Positions 1 to 5,833 of a stretch of DNA of 10,615 nucleotides are shown here, one piece after another. Under the pieces are notes generated by a model that was given only the letters and a program-made list of their open reading frames with translations, made no database searches and was not told the DNA's origin. The position numbers and the translations under genes were made by a program. Source of the stretch: Sphingomonadaceae bacterium (GTDB lineage: Bacteria; Pseudomonadota; Alphaproteobacteria; Sphingomonadales; Sphingomonadaceae); NCBI GenBank assembly GCA_947451875.1, contig CANGBE010000031.1, positions 1 to 10,615 on the forward strand, written 5' to 3'. Numbering within the stretch: the first letter of the stretch is position 1; every line of letters starts with the position of its first letter.

Positions 1-767
1 AGCGCCAGTGAGCTCATCCGCACGGCATAGACCGTGAGGAAGAGGAAACGGCTGCTTTCATCGAGCAGCTGCCTGCAATCGGCGATCAGGGCTGGCAGGT
101 GATCCTCCAGCCGCCAGACCTCGCCTTCCGGCCCGCGCCCAAACTTCGGCGGATCAAGGATGATCCCGTCATAGCGCCGCTCTCGCCGCACTTCGCGTGC
201 TGTGAATTTGGCAGCGTCGTCGATGATCCAGCGGATCGGACGATCAGTCATTCCGGAAAGTGCCGCATTCTCGCGCGCCTGCGCCACAGACTTCTTCGAG
301 GCATCGACGTGCGTGACTGGGCCATATTGGCTCAGCGCGAGGCTGCCGACGCCGGTGTAGCCGAACAGGTTAAGTGTCGCCGCATCGCTGCGTCCGACAA
401 GCAGCTCCCCCATCCAGTCCCACACCGGAGCCATGTCAGGAAAGAAACCAAGGTGGCGGAACGGCGTGCACTGCGCGTTGAAATGCACGCTGTGTTCATC
501 TGGACCCCACTGCAGGTTCCAGCCCGTCTGCGGCACGGGATTGGCGAATTGCCAGCGCCCGCCACCGTCTTCATCGGAAGCGGGGACGAATTCGCCATCA
601 GAGGCCCATCGCTCCAGCTTCGGCCGCCACAGCGCTTGGGTATCAGGCCGGATGAAACGATGCGGGCCATAGCGCTCAAGCTTTCGCCCATCGCCTGAAT
701 CGATCAGGCCATAGTCCGCCCAGGCCTCGCCAGTCATCACAACCGGCGTTTCAATCAGACGGGCCAT
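1..767 (-). CDS. class I SAM-dependent methyltransferase, RlmI-like (partial, C-terminus off the left edge)
   Basis: I read this gene from the minus strand: 255 whole codons are open from the ATG at 767 to the window edge with no stop. Motif I is NLFGYTGVGSLALS (about residues 133-146). The acidic residue after the next strand is in VTHVDASKKS (151-160), and motif IV is ILDPPKFGRG (203-212). This arrangement matches the COG1092 group, whose known member RlmI methylates C5 of a 23S rRNA cytosine. No PUA domain precedes the methyltransferase fold, unlike RlmI itself. Where RlmI has its motif VI cysteine, this protein reads LTVYAVRMS (244-252), with Ala at the cysteine position, so base C5 chemistry is doubtful. 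The ATG overlaps the thrC stop by one base (TGATG) and has a GAAGGG Shine-Dalgarno at 771-776, which fixes the start and suggests translational coupling. The substrate is unknown; an rRNA or other RNA target is inference. Confidence 0.85.
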   Translation of the reverse strand, partial: MARLIETPVVMTGEAWADYGLIDSGDGRKLERYGPHRFIRPDTQALWRPKLERWASDGEFVPASDEDGGGRWQFANPVPQTGWNLQWGPDEHSVHFNAQCTPFRHLGFFPDMAPVWDWMGELLVGRSDAATLNLFGYTGVGSLALSQYGPVTHVDASKKSVAQARENAALSGMTDRPIRWIIDDAAKFTAREVRRERRYDGIILDPPKFGRGPEGEVWRLEDHLPALIADCRQLLDESSRFLFLTVYAVRMSSLA

Positions 768-2167
768 CAGCCCTTCGGCACCGCGTTTGCCGCGACGTAG
801 TCGGCAATGGCGTCGTAGTCGCCCGGCAGATCGGCGCACTTCTCCTCGCGCTCGAACAGATCGCCAACGCGGCTGGGCAAGTGCGGGCGCTGGCCAGTGG
901 CCCGCTCAACCGCTTCAGGGAACTTGGCGGGATGCGCCGTGGCGAGGGTGACGATGGGAACCTGGGCCGGAAGGCCGGAGACACGGGCTGCATAGAGCCC
1001 GCAGGCGGTATGCGGATCGATCAGCTCGCCGCACTTTTCCCAGGCCCAGCGAATTGCACCGGCCATATCACCGGCATCTGCACGGGCGCTGGTGAACAGG
1101 CTGGCAGCGCCTTCACGCTGGGCATTGGTAAGCTGCATCGATTTGGTCGTTTCAAATCCGCGCATCTGCTCGGCCATGGCAACGCCATCGCGTCCGGCCA
1201 GATCGAACAGCAGCCGCTCGAAATTCGATGACACCTGAATGTCCATCGACGGCGCGACCGTCGGGGTAACCGTGCTCTGGCTGTAATCGCCGGTGCTGAG
1301 CGCGCGGTGGAGGATGTCGTTGACGTTGGTGGCGACGATCAGCCGCTCGATCGGCAGACCCATCTGCGCCGCGACATAGCCCGCGAACACGTCGCCAAAG
1401 TTGCCAGTCGGCACCGAGAAGGCAACCTTGCGCGCCGGAGCGCCCAGCTGCAGCGCGGCGGCGAAGTAATAAACCACCTGCGCCATCAGCCGCGCCCAGT
1501 TGATCGAATTGACCGCACCGATGTTGAATCGCCCGGTCATCGCAGTGTCGTTGAACATCCGCTTCACCATGGCCTGCGCATCGTCAAAGCTGCCATCGAT
1601 GGCGATGTTATAGACATTGGGGGCGAGCACGGTCGTCATCTGGCGGCGCTGCACGTCGCTCACCCGACCCTTGGGGTGGAGCATGAAAATGTCGACCCGG
1701 TCTCGTCCGGCCACCGCATCAATAGCCGCCGATCCGGTATCGCCCGAGGTCGCGCCGACGATGGTCAGGTTCTCGCCGGTGCGGCCGAGGAATTCCTCGA
1801 ACAGCAGGCCGAGCAGTTGCAGCGCCACATCCTTGAACGCCAGCGTGGGGCCATGGAACAGTTCAAGCAGCCAGTGCTGTTGATCAAGCTGGACCAGCGG
1901 GGTGACGGACGTGTGCGAGAAGCGGCCATAGGCCTCGCGGGTCAGATCGAGCAGCCGCTCATAGGTCAGGCTGCCTTCGACGAAAGGCAACATCACCTTG
2001 GCGGCGAGTTCGGCATAGGGAAGGCCCGCCATGGCGGCGATCTCGGCCGCGCTGAAGCGCGGCCATTCGCGCGGCACATAGAGCCCGCCATCTGAAGCGA
2101 GTCCGGCGAGCGTGGCTCCGGCAAAATCGAGCGCGGGCGCGGCTCCGCGGGTGCTAATATAGTCCAT
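767..2167 (-). CDS. thrC: threonine synthase
   Basis: This PLP enzyme converts O-phosphohomoserine to threonine, the last step of threonine biosynthesis, in the cytoplasm. The product is 466 residues, the usual size of the bacterial long-form ThrC. The N-terminal domain begins MDYISTRG and has the typical SDGGLYVP (25-32). The PLP-binding lysine is K112 in HGPTLAFKD (105-113). The phosphate/PLP loop GATSGDTGSAA is at 138-148, and further family blocks are GAVNSINWAR (217-226), SVPTGNFGD (251-259) and ATNVNDILHR (279-288). The reading frame stays open upstream to 2401, but that part overlaps surf1 and looks nothing like ThrC, so I chose the ATG at 2167. It lies 11 bases after the surf1 stop and has no clear Shine-Dalgarno, so expression probably depends on translation of surf1. 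Its position after a cytochrome oxidase cluster is familiar in alphaproteobacteria and does not imply a role in respiration. Confidence 0.96.
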   Translation of the reverse strand: MDYISTRGAAPALDFAGATLAGLASDGGLYVPREWPRFSAAEIAAMAGLPYAELAAKVMLPFVEGSLTYERLLDLTREAYGRFSHTSVTPLVQLDQQHWLLELFHGPTLAFKDVALQLLGLLFEEFLGRTGENLTIVGATSGDTGSAAIDAVAGRDRVDIFMLHPKGRVSDVQRRQMTTVLAPNVYNIAIDGSFDDAQAMVKRMFNDTAMTGRFNIGAVNSINWARLMAQVVYYFAAALQLGAPARKVAFSVPTGNFGDVFAGYVAAQMGLPIERLIVATNVNDILHRALSTGDYSQSTVTPTVAPSMDIQVSSNFERLLFDLAGRDGVAMAEQMRGFETTKSMQLTNAQREGAASLFTSARADAGDMAGAIRWAWEKCGELIDPHTACGLYAARVSGLPAQVPIVTLATAHPAKFPEAVERATGQRPHLPSRVGDLFEREEKCADLPGDYDAIADYVAANAVPKG

Positions 2168-2178
2168 GGAGCGGCGCG

Positions 2179-2757
2179 TTAGCCGCGCTGCGCCGCAGCG
2201 GCAAGCCGCTTCCTGAGCGCAAGACCATAGATCACCAGAGCCGTGAGAGCGAAAAGGAACCACTGGACGGCATAGGCGAGGTGGTTGTTGGCGATCTCGG
2301 ACGGATCGGGCCGGGCATTGGCTTGCAATCCTACAATCGGCGGATCGGCTACCAAACGCGGGCCCGGCGCGATAATTCCCTGCACCACTCCGCCCTGCCA
2401 ATCCGGCGAAACCGGCGCGCTCGACCAGCCGAGTACGACCAGCGCTTTGCCGCCGCCAGACACTTCGCAGGTAACCATGCGAGCAAAGCCGGTGGCACCC
2501 GTTGCGCTGCGTCCGGACCTTGAACTAGCCTCTGTAACCCTGAGGCACGAAACCGAGCTGTGACGATAGAGTAAAGCCTCAGCCGCCTTTGCATTTTGTG
2601 GAAACCTGGCATTGGTGGATATGGACTGCGCTGCGGCATAATTTGCCAGCAAAGCTTCCTTCTGCGCCAGCCGATCAAGTTGCCAGAACCCCAACCGCAC
2701 CATAACCGCCACAGCAAGCAGCACGATAACAGTCGGAATGATCGGAATGCGCCGCAT
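2179..2757 (-). CDS. SURF1 family cytochrome oxidase assembly protein
   Basis: SURF1 proteins help insert heme A into subunit I of aa3 oxidases; bacterial homologues bind heme A. The product is 192 residues with the standard topology: one N-terminal membrane helix (about 4-20) followed by GFWQLDR (23-29), a periplasmic middle domain, and a C-terminal helix (about 163-181) preceded by the family signature NNHLAYAVQWF (157-167). The block from ALVVLGW (105-111) through VADPPIVGLQANARP (136-150) also fits the family. It is shorter than most SURF1 proteins (roughly 230 residues or more), with the loss in the periplasmic domain. Both membrane helices and the signature are present, so I read it as compact, not broken. 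The ATG at 2757 overlaps the DUF983 stop as TGATG and has AAGGA at 2764-2768, six bases upstream. Upstream in-frame ATGs lie inside the DUF983 gene and are unlikely to be used. Confidence 0.92.
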   Translation of the reverse strand: MRRIPIIPTVIVLLAVAVMVRLGFWQLDRLAQKEALLANYAAAQSISTNARFPQNAKAAEALLYRHSSVSCLRVTEASSRSGRSATGATGFARMVTCEVSGGGKALVVLGWSSAPVSPDWQGGVVQGIIAPGPRLVADPPIVGLQANARPDPSEIANNHLAYAVQWFLFALTALVIYGLALRKRLAAAAQRG

Positions 2758-3146
2758 CAATCGTCCTTCAGCTTGCCCTGGCCGGCATCGCGCCGGAACT
2801 CTGCGCCGAGGAGCCAGGCCTTGCTTGCGCGCAGTCCCCAGATCACCGCGCCCGAGGTGATCGGGATCCACAGCACGGCATGGACCCAGAATGGCGGCTC
2901 GAACTTCAGTTCTACGACTACCGCCAGCGTGGCCACCAGTGCGCCGATAATCAAGGTCAGGAACGCCGCCGGACCATCGCCGACGTTGAACTGGGTGTAA
3001 TCAAGATCGCAGGAGCGGCACTTCTCCGAAAACTCGGTCAGCCCGCGAAACAGCCCCTTGGCGCCGCAGCGCGGGCATAAAGCGAAAAGGGCAGCCTCGG
3101 TAGAACCGGGCTGCCCCTTTGATTGTTGGCCTTCTGGCACAGTCAT
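2757..3146 (-). CDS. DUF983 family zinc-ribbon membrane protein
   Basis: The product is 129 residues. Two CxxC pairs, C24/C27 (CPRCG) and C43/C46 (CRSCD), suggest a small zinc ribbon on the cytoplasmic side. The DUF983 signature GDGPA (56-60) follows, then two membrane helices (about 61-80 and 86-106) and a short charged tail. The biochemical function of the family is unknown. Its regular presence in cox clusters, here between ctaE and surf1, suggests a part in oxidase assembly (inference). The start at 3146 is the only plausible one: the next ATG upstream in frame is deep inside ctaE, and no in-frame start lies between 3146 and the first CxxC. No Shine-Dalgarno is obvious, and the start is 13 bases after the ctaE stop. 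Codons 9-21 coincide with a strong intrinsic-terminator-like hairpin, which may limit how much of this gene, surf1 and thrC is transcribed from upstream. Confidence 0.88.
   Translation of the reverse strand: MTVPEGQQSKGQPGSTEAALFALCPRCGAKGLFRGLTEFSEKCRSCDLDYTQFNVGDGPAAFLTLIIGALVATLAVVVELKFEPPFWVHAVLWIPITSGAVIWGLRASKAWLLGAEFRRDAGQGKLKDD
3085..3120 (-). terminator. intrinsic terminator or attenuator overlapping the start of the DUF983 gene
   Basis: In the minus-strand RNA, GGGCAGCC (3116-3109) pairs perfectly with GGCUGCCC (3096-3089). Inside it, CGGU (3108-3105) pairs with ACCG (3101-3098) around a UCU loop, leaving one bulged A at 3097. The arm is followed at once by UUUU (3088-3085) and then CGCUUU. 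The U run can itself pair with AAAG (3120-3117). This is a textbook rho-independent terminator shape beginning 40 bases after the ctaE stop, yet it lies within codons 9-21 of the next gene. It may end most ctaC-ctaE transcripts while letting some read through to DUF983, surf1 and thrC. The structure is seen directly; termination in the cell is inferred. Confidence 0.65.
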
Positions 3147-3159
3147 TGTTCGAACGCCA

Positions 3160-3981
3160 TTATTCGACCACAAAGCCCCAGTTGCCCCACACGTAGATCG
3201 CGCAGAACAGGAACAGCCAGACCACGTCAACGAAGTGCCAGTACCAGGCGGCAGCTTCAAAGCCGAAGTGCTGCTTGGGTGTGAAGTCACCGTTGTAAGC
3301 GCGCTTTAGGCAGACGATCAGCATGATGGTGCCGATGATCACGTGGAAGCCGTGGAAGCCAGTCGCCATGTAGAAGGCGCTGCCATAGGTGTTCTTGCCA
3401 AAGGCGAAGGGCGCGTGGGCATATTCAAACGCCTGAATGGCGGAGAACAGCAGGCCGAGCAGGATGGTTAGCCACAGGCCAGTCTTCAGGCTCTTGCGGT
3501 CACCGTGGATAAGCGCGTGGTGCGCCCAAGTAACGGTGCAACCCGAGCACAGCAGGATCAGCGTGTTGAGCAGCGGCAGGTCAAAGGCATTGAGAACTGC
3601 TTCCAGTTCCTTTGGCGGCCATTGCCCGCCAACCACTTCAGAAATCTTGCTGGGGAACAGCGAGAAATCGAAGAAGGCCCAGAACCAGCCGAGGAAGAAC
3701 ATCACTTCTGACGCGATGAACAGGATCATGCCATAGCGCTGATGCAGCTGCACCACCGGTGTATGATCGCCCGCGTGGGCTTCCTTGACGATGTTGGTGA
3801 ACCACTGGAACAGGCCGCCCAGCAAGATCGCCAGACCGAGCCAAGGAACGAAGTGTCCGCCCTTCATGTCGTGCATCATCAGCACCATGCCCGAGGTGAA
3901 TGTCAGCGCGCCGATCGTCGTGATTAGCGGCATCGGATCGGTGGGCAGAATATGGAAATCGTGGTTCTTGGTCCCGCTCAT
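3160..3981 (-). CDS. ctaE: cytochrome c oxidase subunit III
   Basis: This is the seven-helix integral membrane subunit of the aa3 oxidase, which stabilises subunit I and supports proton uptake. The 273 residues run from MSGTKNHDFHILP, typical of alphaproteobacterial subunit III, to WGNWGFVVE. Recognisable blocks are QRYGMILFIASEVMFF with the conserved membrane Glu at E92, the HGFH-containing helix (GFHGFHVIIGT), and FEAAAWYWHFVDVVWL (about 241-256) in the last helices. The length is normal. The start ATG at 3981 has AAGGA at 3988-3992, six bases upstream. The 67-base gap before it (3982-4048) separates it from ctaG and holds no convincing promoter or terminator. It ends 13 bases before the DUF983 gene. 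Confidence 0.97.
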   Translation of the reverse strand: MSGTKNHDFHILPTDPMPLITTIGALTFTSGMVLMMHDMKGGHFVPWLGLAILLGGLFQWFTNIVKEAHAGDHTPVVQLHQRYGMILFIASEVMFFLGWFWAFFDFSLFPSKISEVVGGQWPPKELEAVLNAFDLPLLNTLILLCSGCTVTWAHHALIHGDRKSLKTGLWLTILLGLLFSAIQAFEYAHAPFAFGKNTYGSAFYMATGFHGFHVIIGTIMLIVCLKRAYNGDFTPKQHFGFEAAAWYWHFVDVVWLFLFCAIYVWGNWGFVVE

Positions 3982-4048
3982 GATCGGTCCTTAGTCCCTG
4001 TTAGAAGCTGCTGGCGGAACGCCCGCCGGAAGTGGAATTCACGGCCCC

Positions 4049-4630
4049 TTATCGCGCTGTTGCGGCGCGGTCCAGACCCTTCGCACCAAGCTTTTCACTT
4101 GAAGTGCGATCTTCGTGAAAAACATAGCTCAAGGTGATCTGTTTTACGGCTTTCGCTTCTTCATCCAGAAGGATTGCCGGATCGACGTAATAGATCACGG
4201 GCATCCGCACTTCCTGCCCTGCCTGCAGGGTCTGCTTGGTGAAGCAGAAGCACTGGATCTTGGTGAAGTACTTGCCCACTTCATCAGGCGAAACATTATA
4301 ACTGGCCGTACCGGAGATGGCATGGTCGCTGGTGTTTTTCGCCCGGAAAACCGCCATTGTCCGCGCGCCGAGTTGGGCCGTCTGTGTGACCTGTTCGGGC
4401 GCAAACTTCCACGGCAGGTTGCTGTCTACATTGGCATCGAACCGAACCGAGATCGTACGGGCCACCGGTTTGACCGCCGCCGCCTGTTCGGCCGTGGCGC
4501 GCATAGTCGTACCACCAAAACCGGTGGTCTGGCAGAACCAGCGGTACAGCGGCACCGAAGCCCAGCCCAGTGCGAGCATGAACAGTGCCAACGCCGTTGC
4601 GATTAGTGCTGTCTTGCGCTTGGGGCTCAT
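4049..4630 (-). CDS. ctaG: cytochrome c oxidase assembly protein CtaG (Cox11)
   Basis: Cox11/CtaG is a membrane-anchored periplasmic copper chaperone needed to build the CuB centre of subunit I. The 193-residue product has a short basic N-terminus, one membrane helix (about 8-26), then SVPLYRWFCQTTGFGG with the conserved C33. The copper-binding CFCF pair is C127/C129 in KIQCFCFTKQ (124-133), and SYVFHED (168-174) lies in the beta-sandwich domain. All three functional cysteines are present. The ATG at 4630 comes four bases after the stop of the small CoxF gene and lacks a good Shine-Dalgarno, so it is probably read by coupling. The frame is open to an ATG at 4666, but that would add 12 residues overlapping CoxF and is less likely. 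Confidence 0.95.
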   Translation of the reverse strand: MSPKRKTALIATALALFMLALGWASVPLYRWFCQTTGFGGTTMRATAEQAAAVKPVARTISVRFDANVDSNLPWKFAPEQVTQTAQLGARTMAVFRAKNTSDHAISGTASYNVSPDEVGKYFTKIQCFCFTKQTLQAGQEVRMPVIYYVDPAILLDEEAKAVKQITLSYVFHEDRTSSEKLGAKGLDRAATAR

Positions 4631-4634
4631 CGGA

Positions 4635-4766
4635 TCAAGGATGAAACTTGACGAGGGTGAGGACAAAGAACAGCACTACCAGGGCGCCAAGCGAAAGCGC
4701 TACAGCGCGGTTACGCTTGGCAATGATTTGCTTGCGTTGCGATTCGGTATCGAGGGGATCGGTCAT
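4635..4766 (-). CDS. CoxF-like small membrane protein
   Basis: This 43-residue peptide sits between heme O synthase and Cox11. It has a polar N-terminus (MTDPLDTESQRKQIIAKRNR), one hydrophobic helix (about 21-39, AVALSLGALVVLFFVLTLV) and the end KFHP. Alphaproteobacterial cox operons commonly carry such a gene at this position, named CoxF, with the pattern basic-RN-helix-TIVK. The match here (KRNRAVAL...LTLVKF) is by memory of the family, and the function is not established. A part in oxidase assembly is inferred from context. The ATG at 4766 overlaps the ctaB stop by four bases (ATGA) and has AAGGA at 4775-4779, eight bases upstream. An ATG farther up in frame would lie inside ctaB. Confidence 0.8.
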   Translation of the reverse strand: MTDPLDTESQRKQIIAKRNRAVALSLGALVVLFFVLTLVKFHP

Positions 4767-5695
4767 GCGGCAATTCCTTGAGCCAAGATCAGTCGGTCGG
4801 CAACCAGCGCGGTAAACAGGGCAAACAGATAAACAATCGAATAGAAGAAAAGTTGTTTTTCCGGCTTCATCGTGTCGCTTTCGCCCGCCCGTCGGCGCGT
4901 GCCGACGCGGATCGACAGTGCGAGGAATAGGCCCGAAAGCAGCGCAGCGCTGATCCCGTAGATCGCGCCAGTTCCGCCAATCCACCAAGGTACAAGGCTG
5001 AGTGGAAGCAGCAGAACGCTATAGGTCATGATCTGTTTGCGAGTCGAAGCCTCGCCCGCAACGTTTGGCATCATCGGGATGCCCGCTTTTTCGTAATCCG
5101 TCTGGACAAACAGCGCGAGCGCCCAGAAATGCGGCGGGGTCCACATGAAGATGATGGCGAAAAGCACGATCGGCATCAGGCTTATGTGCCCAGTAGCCGC
5201 GACCCAGCCGATCAGCGGCGGGAATGCGCCTGCGCCGCCACCAATGACGATGTTCTGCGGCGTGCGGGGCTTCAGCCAGATGGTGTAGATCACCGCGTAG
5301 TAAATAATCGAGAACAGCAGGATCACGGCAGCCAACAGATTGATCATCAAACCCATGATCAGCACCGATGCGGCGGACAGGCCGACGCCGAAATCGCGCG
5401 CCGAAATTTTTTCCATGCGGCCATCGGGGATCGGACGGCCCTTGGTCCGCTTCATCTTGGCGTCAAGATCGGCTTCCCACCACTGGTTAAGCGCCGCAGC
5501 ACCCCCAGCGCCCAGAGCAATGCACAGGATTGCCGTGAAGGCGAGAACGGGATGAATACGGACTGGCGCGGCGATCAGGCCGCACAGGCCAGTGAAGACC
5601 ACCAGTGAGATCACACCCGGCTTGGTCAGCGCATAAAAATCGCGCCAGCCTGCGGGTAGTGGGAGAGATTGGGGAGTCGCGGAAACTTGGGCCAT
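4763..5695 (-). CDS. ctaB: heme O synthase (protoheme IX farnesyltransferase)
   Basis: CtaB/CyoE transfers a farnesyl group from farnesyl diphosphate to heme B, giving heme O, the precursor of heme A for the aa3 oxidase. It is a UbiA-family polytopic membrane prenyltransferase. The product is 310 residues, normal length. The first prenyl-diphosphate-binding motif is NQWWEADLDAKMKRTKGRP (70-88), with the aspartates that bind magnesium; the usual first Asp is a Glu (E74). The second is QTDYEKAGIPMMP (197-209) followed by VAGEASTRKQI. The YALTKPGV start block (21-28) and MWTPPHFWALAL are also typical. The start at 5695 gives the expected N-terminus but has only a weak Shine-Dalgarno. It is separated from ctaD by 138 bases containing a hairpin, so it may be transcribed partly on its own. 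Confidence 0.96.
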   Translation of the reverse strand: MAQVSATPQSLPLPAGWRDFYALTKPGVISLVVFTGLCGLIAAPVRIHPVLAFTAILCIALGAGGAAALNQWWEADLDAKMKRTKGRPIPDGRMEKISARDFGVGLSAASVLIMGLMINLLAAVILLFSIIYYAVIYTIWLKPRTPQNIVIGGGAGAFPPLIGWVAATGHISLMPIVLFAIIFMWTPPHFWALALFVQTDYEKAGIPMMPNVAGEASTRKQIMTYSVLLLPLSLVPWWIGGTGAIYGISAALLSGLFLALSIRVGTRRRAGESDTMKPEKQLFFYSIVYLFALFTALVADRLILAQGIAA

Positions 5696-5833
5696 GGTGG
5701 CGTGCCTATAGGCTGCAAGAGAAAGAAGGGAAAGCGATCAGCGATGATCCGTTTTTAACCGTCAAGACGCTTCCAACCAAAGGGCCCCGGAGGTTTCCCC
5801 CCGGGGCCCATATGATTAGTAAATCACCGGCAA
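5696..5833 (-). other. ctaD-ctaB intergenic region
   Basis: These 138 bases are the longest gap inside the minus-strand group. Next to ctaD lies a GC-rich hairpin (5782-5809). After it, on the minus strand, comes TTGACG (5765-5760), a good -35 sequence, but I could not find a matching -10 at 16-18 bases. Nearer to ctaB is the 10-base palindrome GCCTATAGGC (5704-5713). It contains TATAGG, the same hexamer as the -10 elements at the ctaC/pyrE promoters, but with a poor -35 and only nine bases before the ctaB ATG. A separate ctaB promoter is possible but not shown. Confidence 0.5.
5782..5809 (-). terminator. GC-rich hairpin after ctaD, possible weak terminator or processing site
   Basis: GGGCCCCGG (5782-5790) and CCGGGGCCC (5801-5809) form a perfect nine-base-pair stem around a ten-base loop, 24 bases after the ctaD stop. 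On the minus strand the hairpin is followed only by TTTGGTTGG, so the U tract is short. It could be an incomplete terminator that lowers expression of ctaB and later genes relative to ctaCD, or an RNA-stabilising 3' end. The stem is certain; the function is inferred. Confidence 0.5.

Noticed and set aside
99..698. Plus-strand open frame of 199 codons at the left edge
   Set aside because: The minus strand here encodes a clear SAM-dependent methyltransferase with motifs I and IV, so the plus frame is a shadow.
1307..2095. Plus-strand open frame of 262 codons opposite thrC
   Set aside because: It is a shadow of the high-GC thrC codons on the opposite strand, with no recognisable motif or ribosome-binding context.
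2182..2202. GCTGC/GCAGC inverted repeat near the surf1 stop
   Set aside because: It lies within the surf1 coding end (Ala/Arg-rich codons), is short, and has no U run. It is probably a composition effect.
4011..4029. GC hairpin (GGCGG/CCGCC) in the ctaG-ctaE gap as a terminator
   Set aside because: The stem is only five pairs with no U tract on the minus strand, so it is too weak to call.
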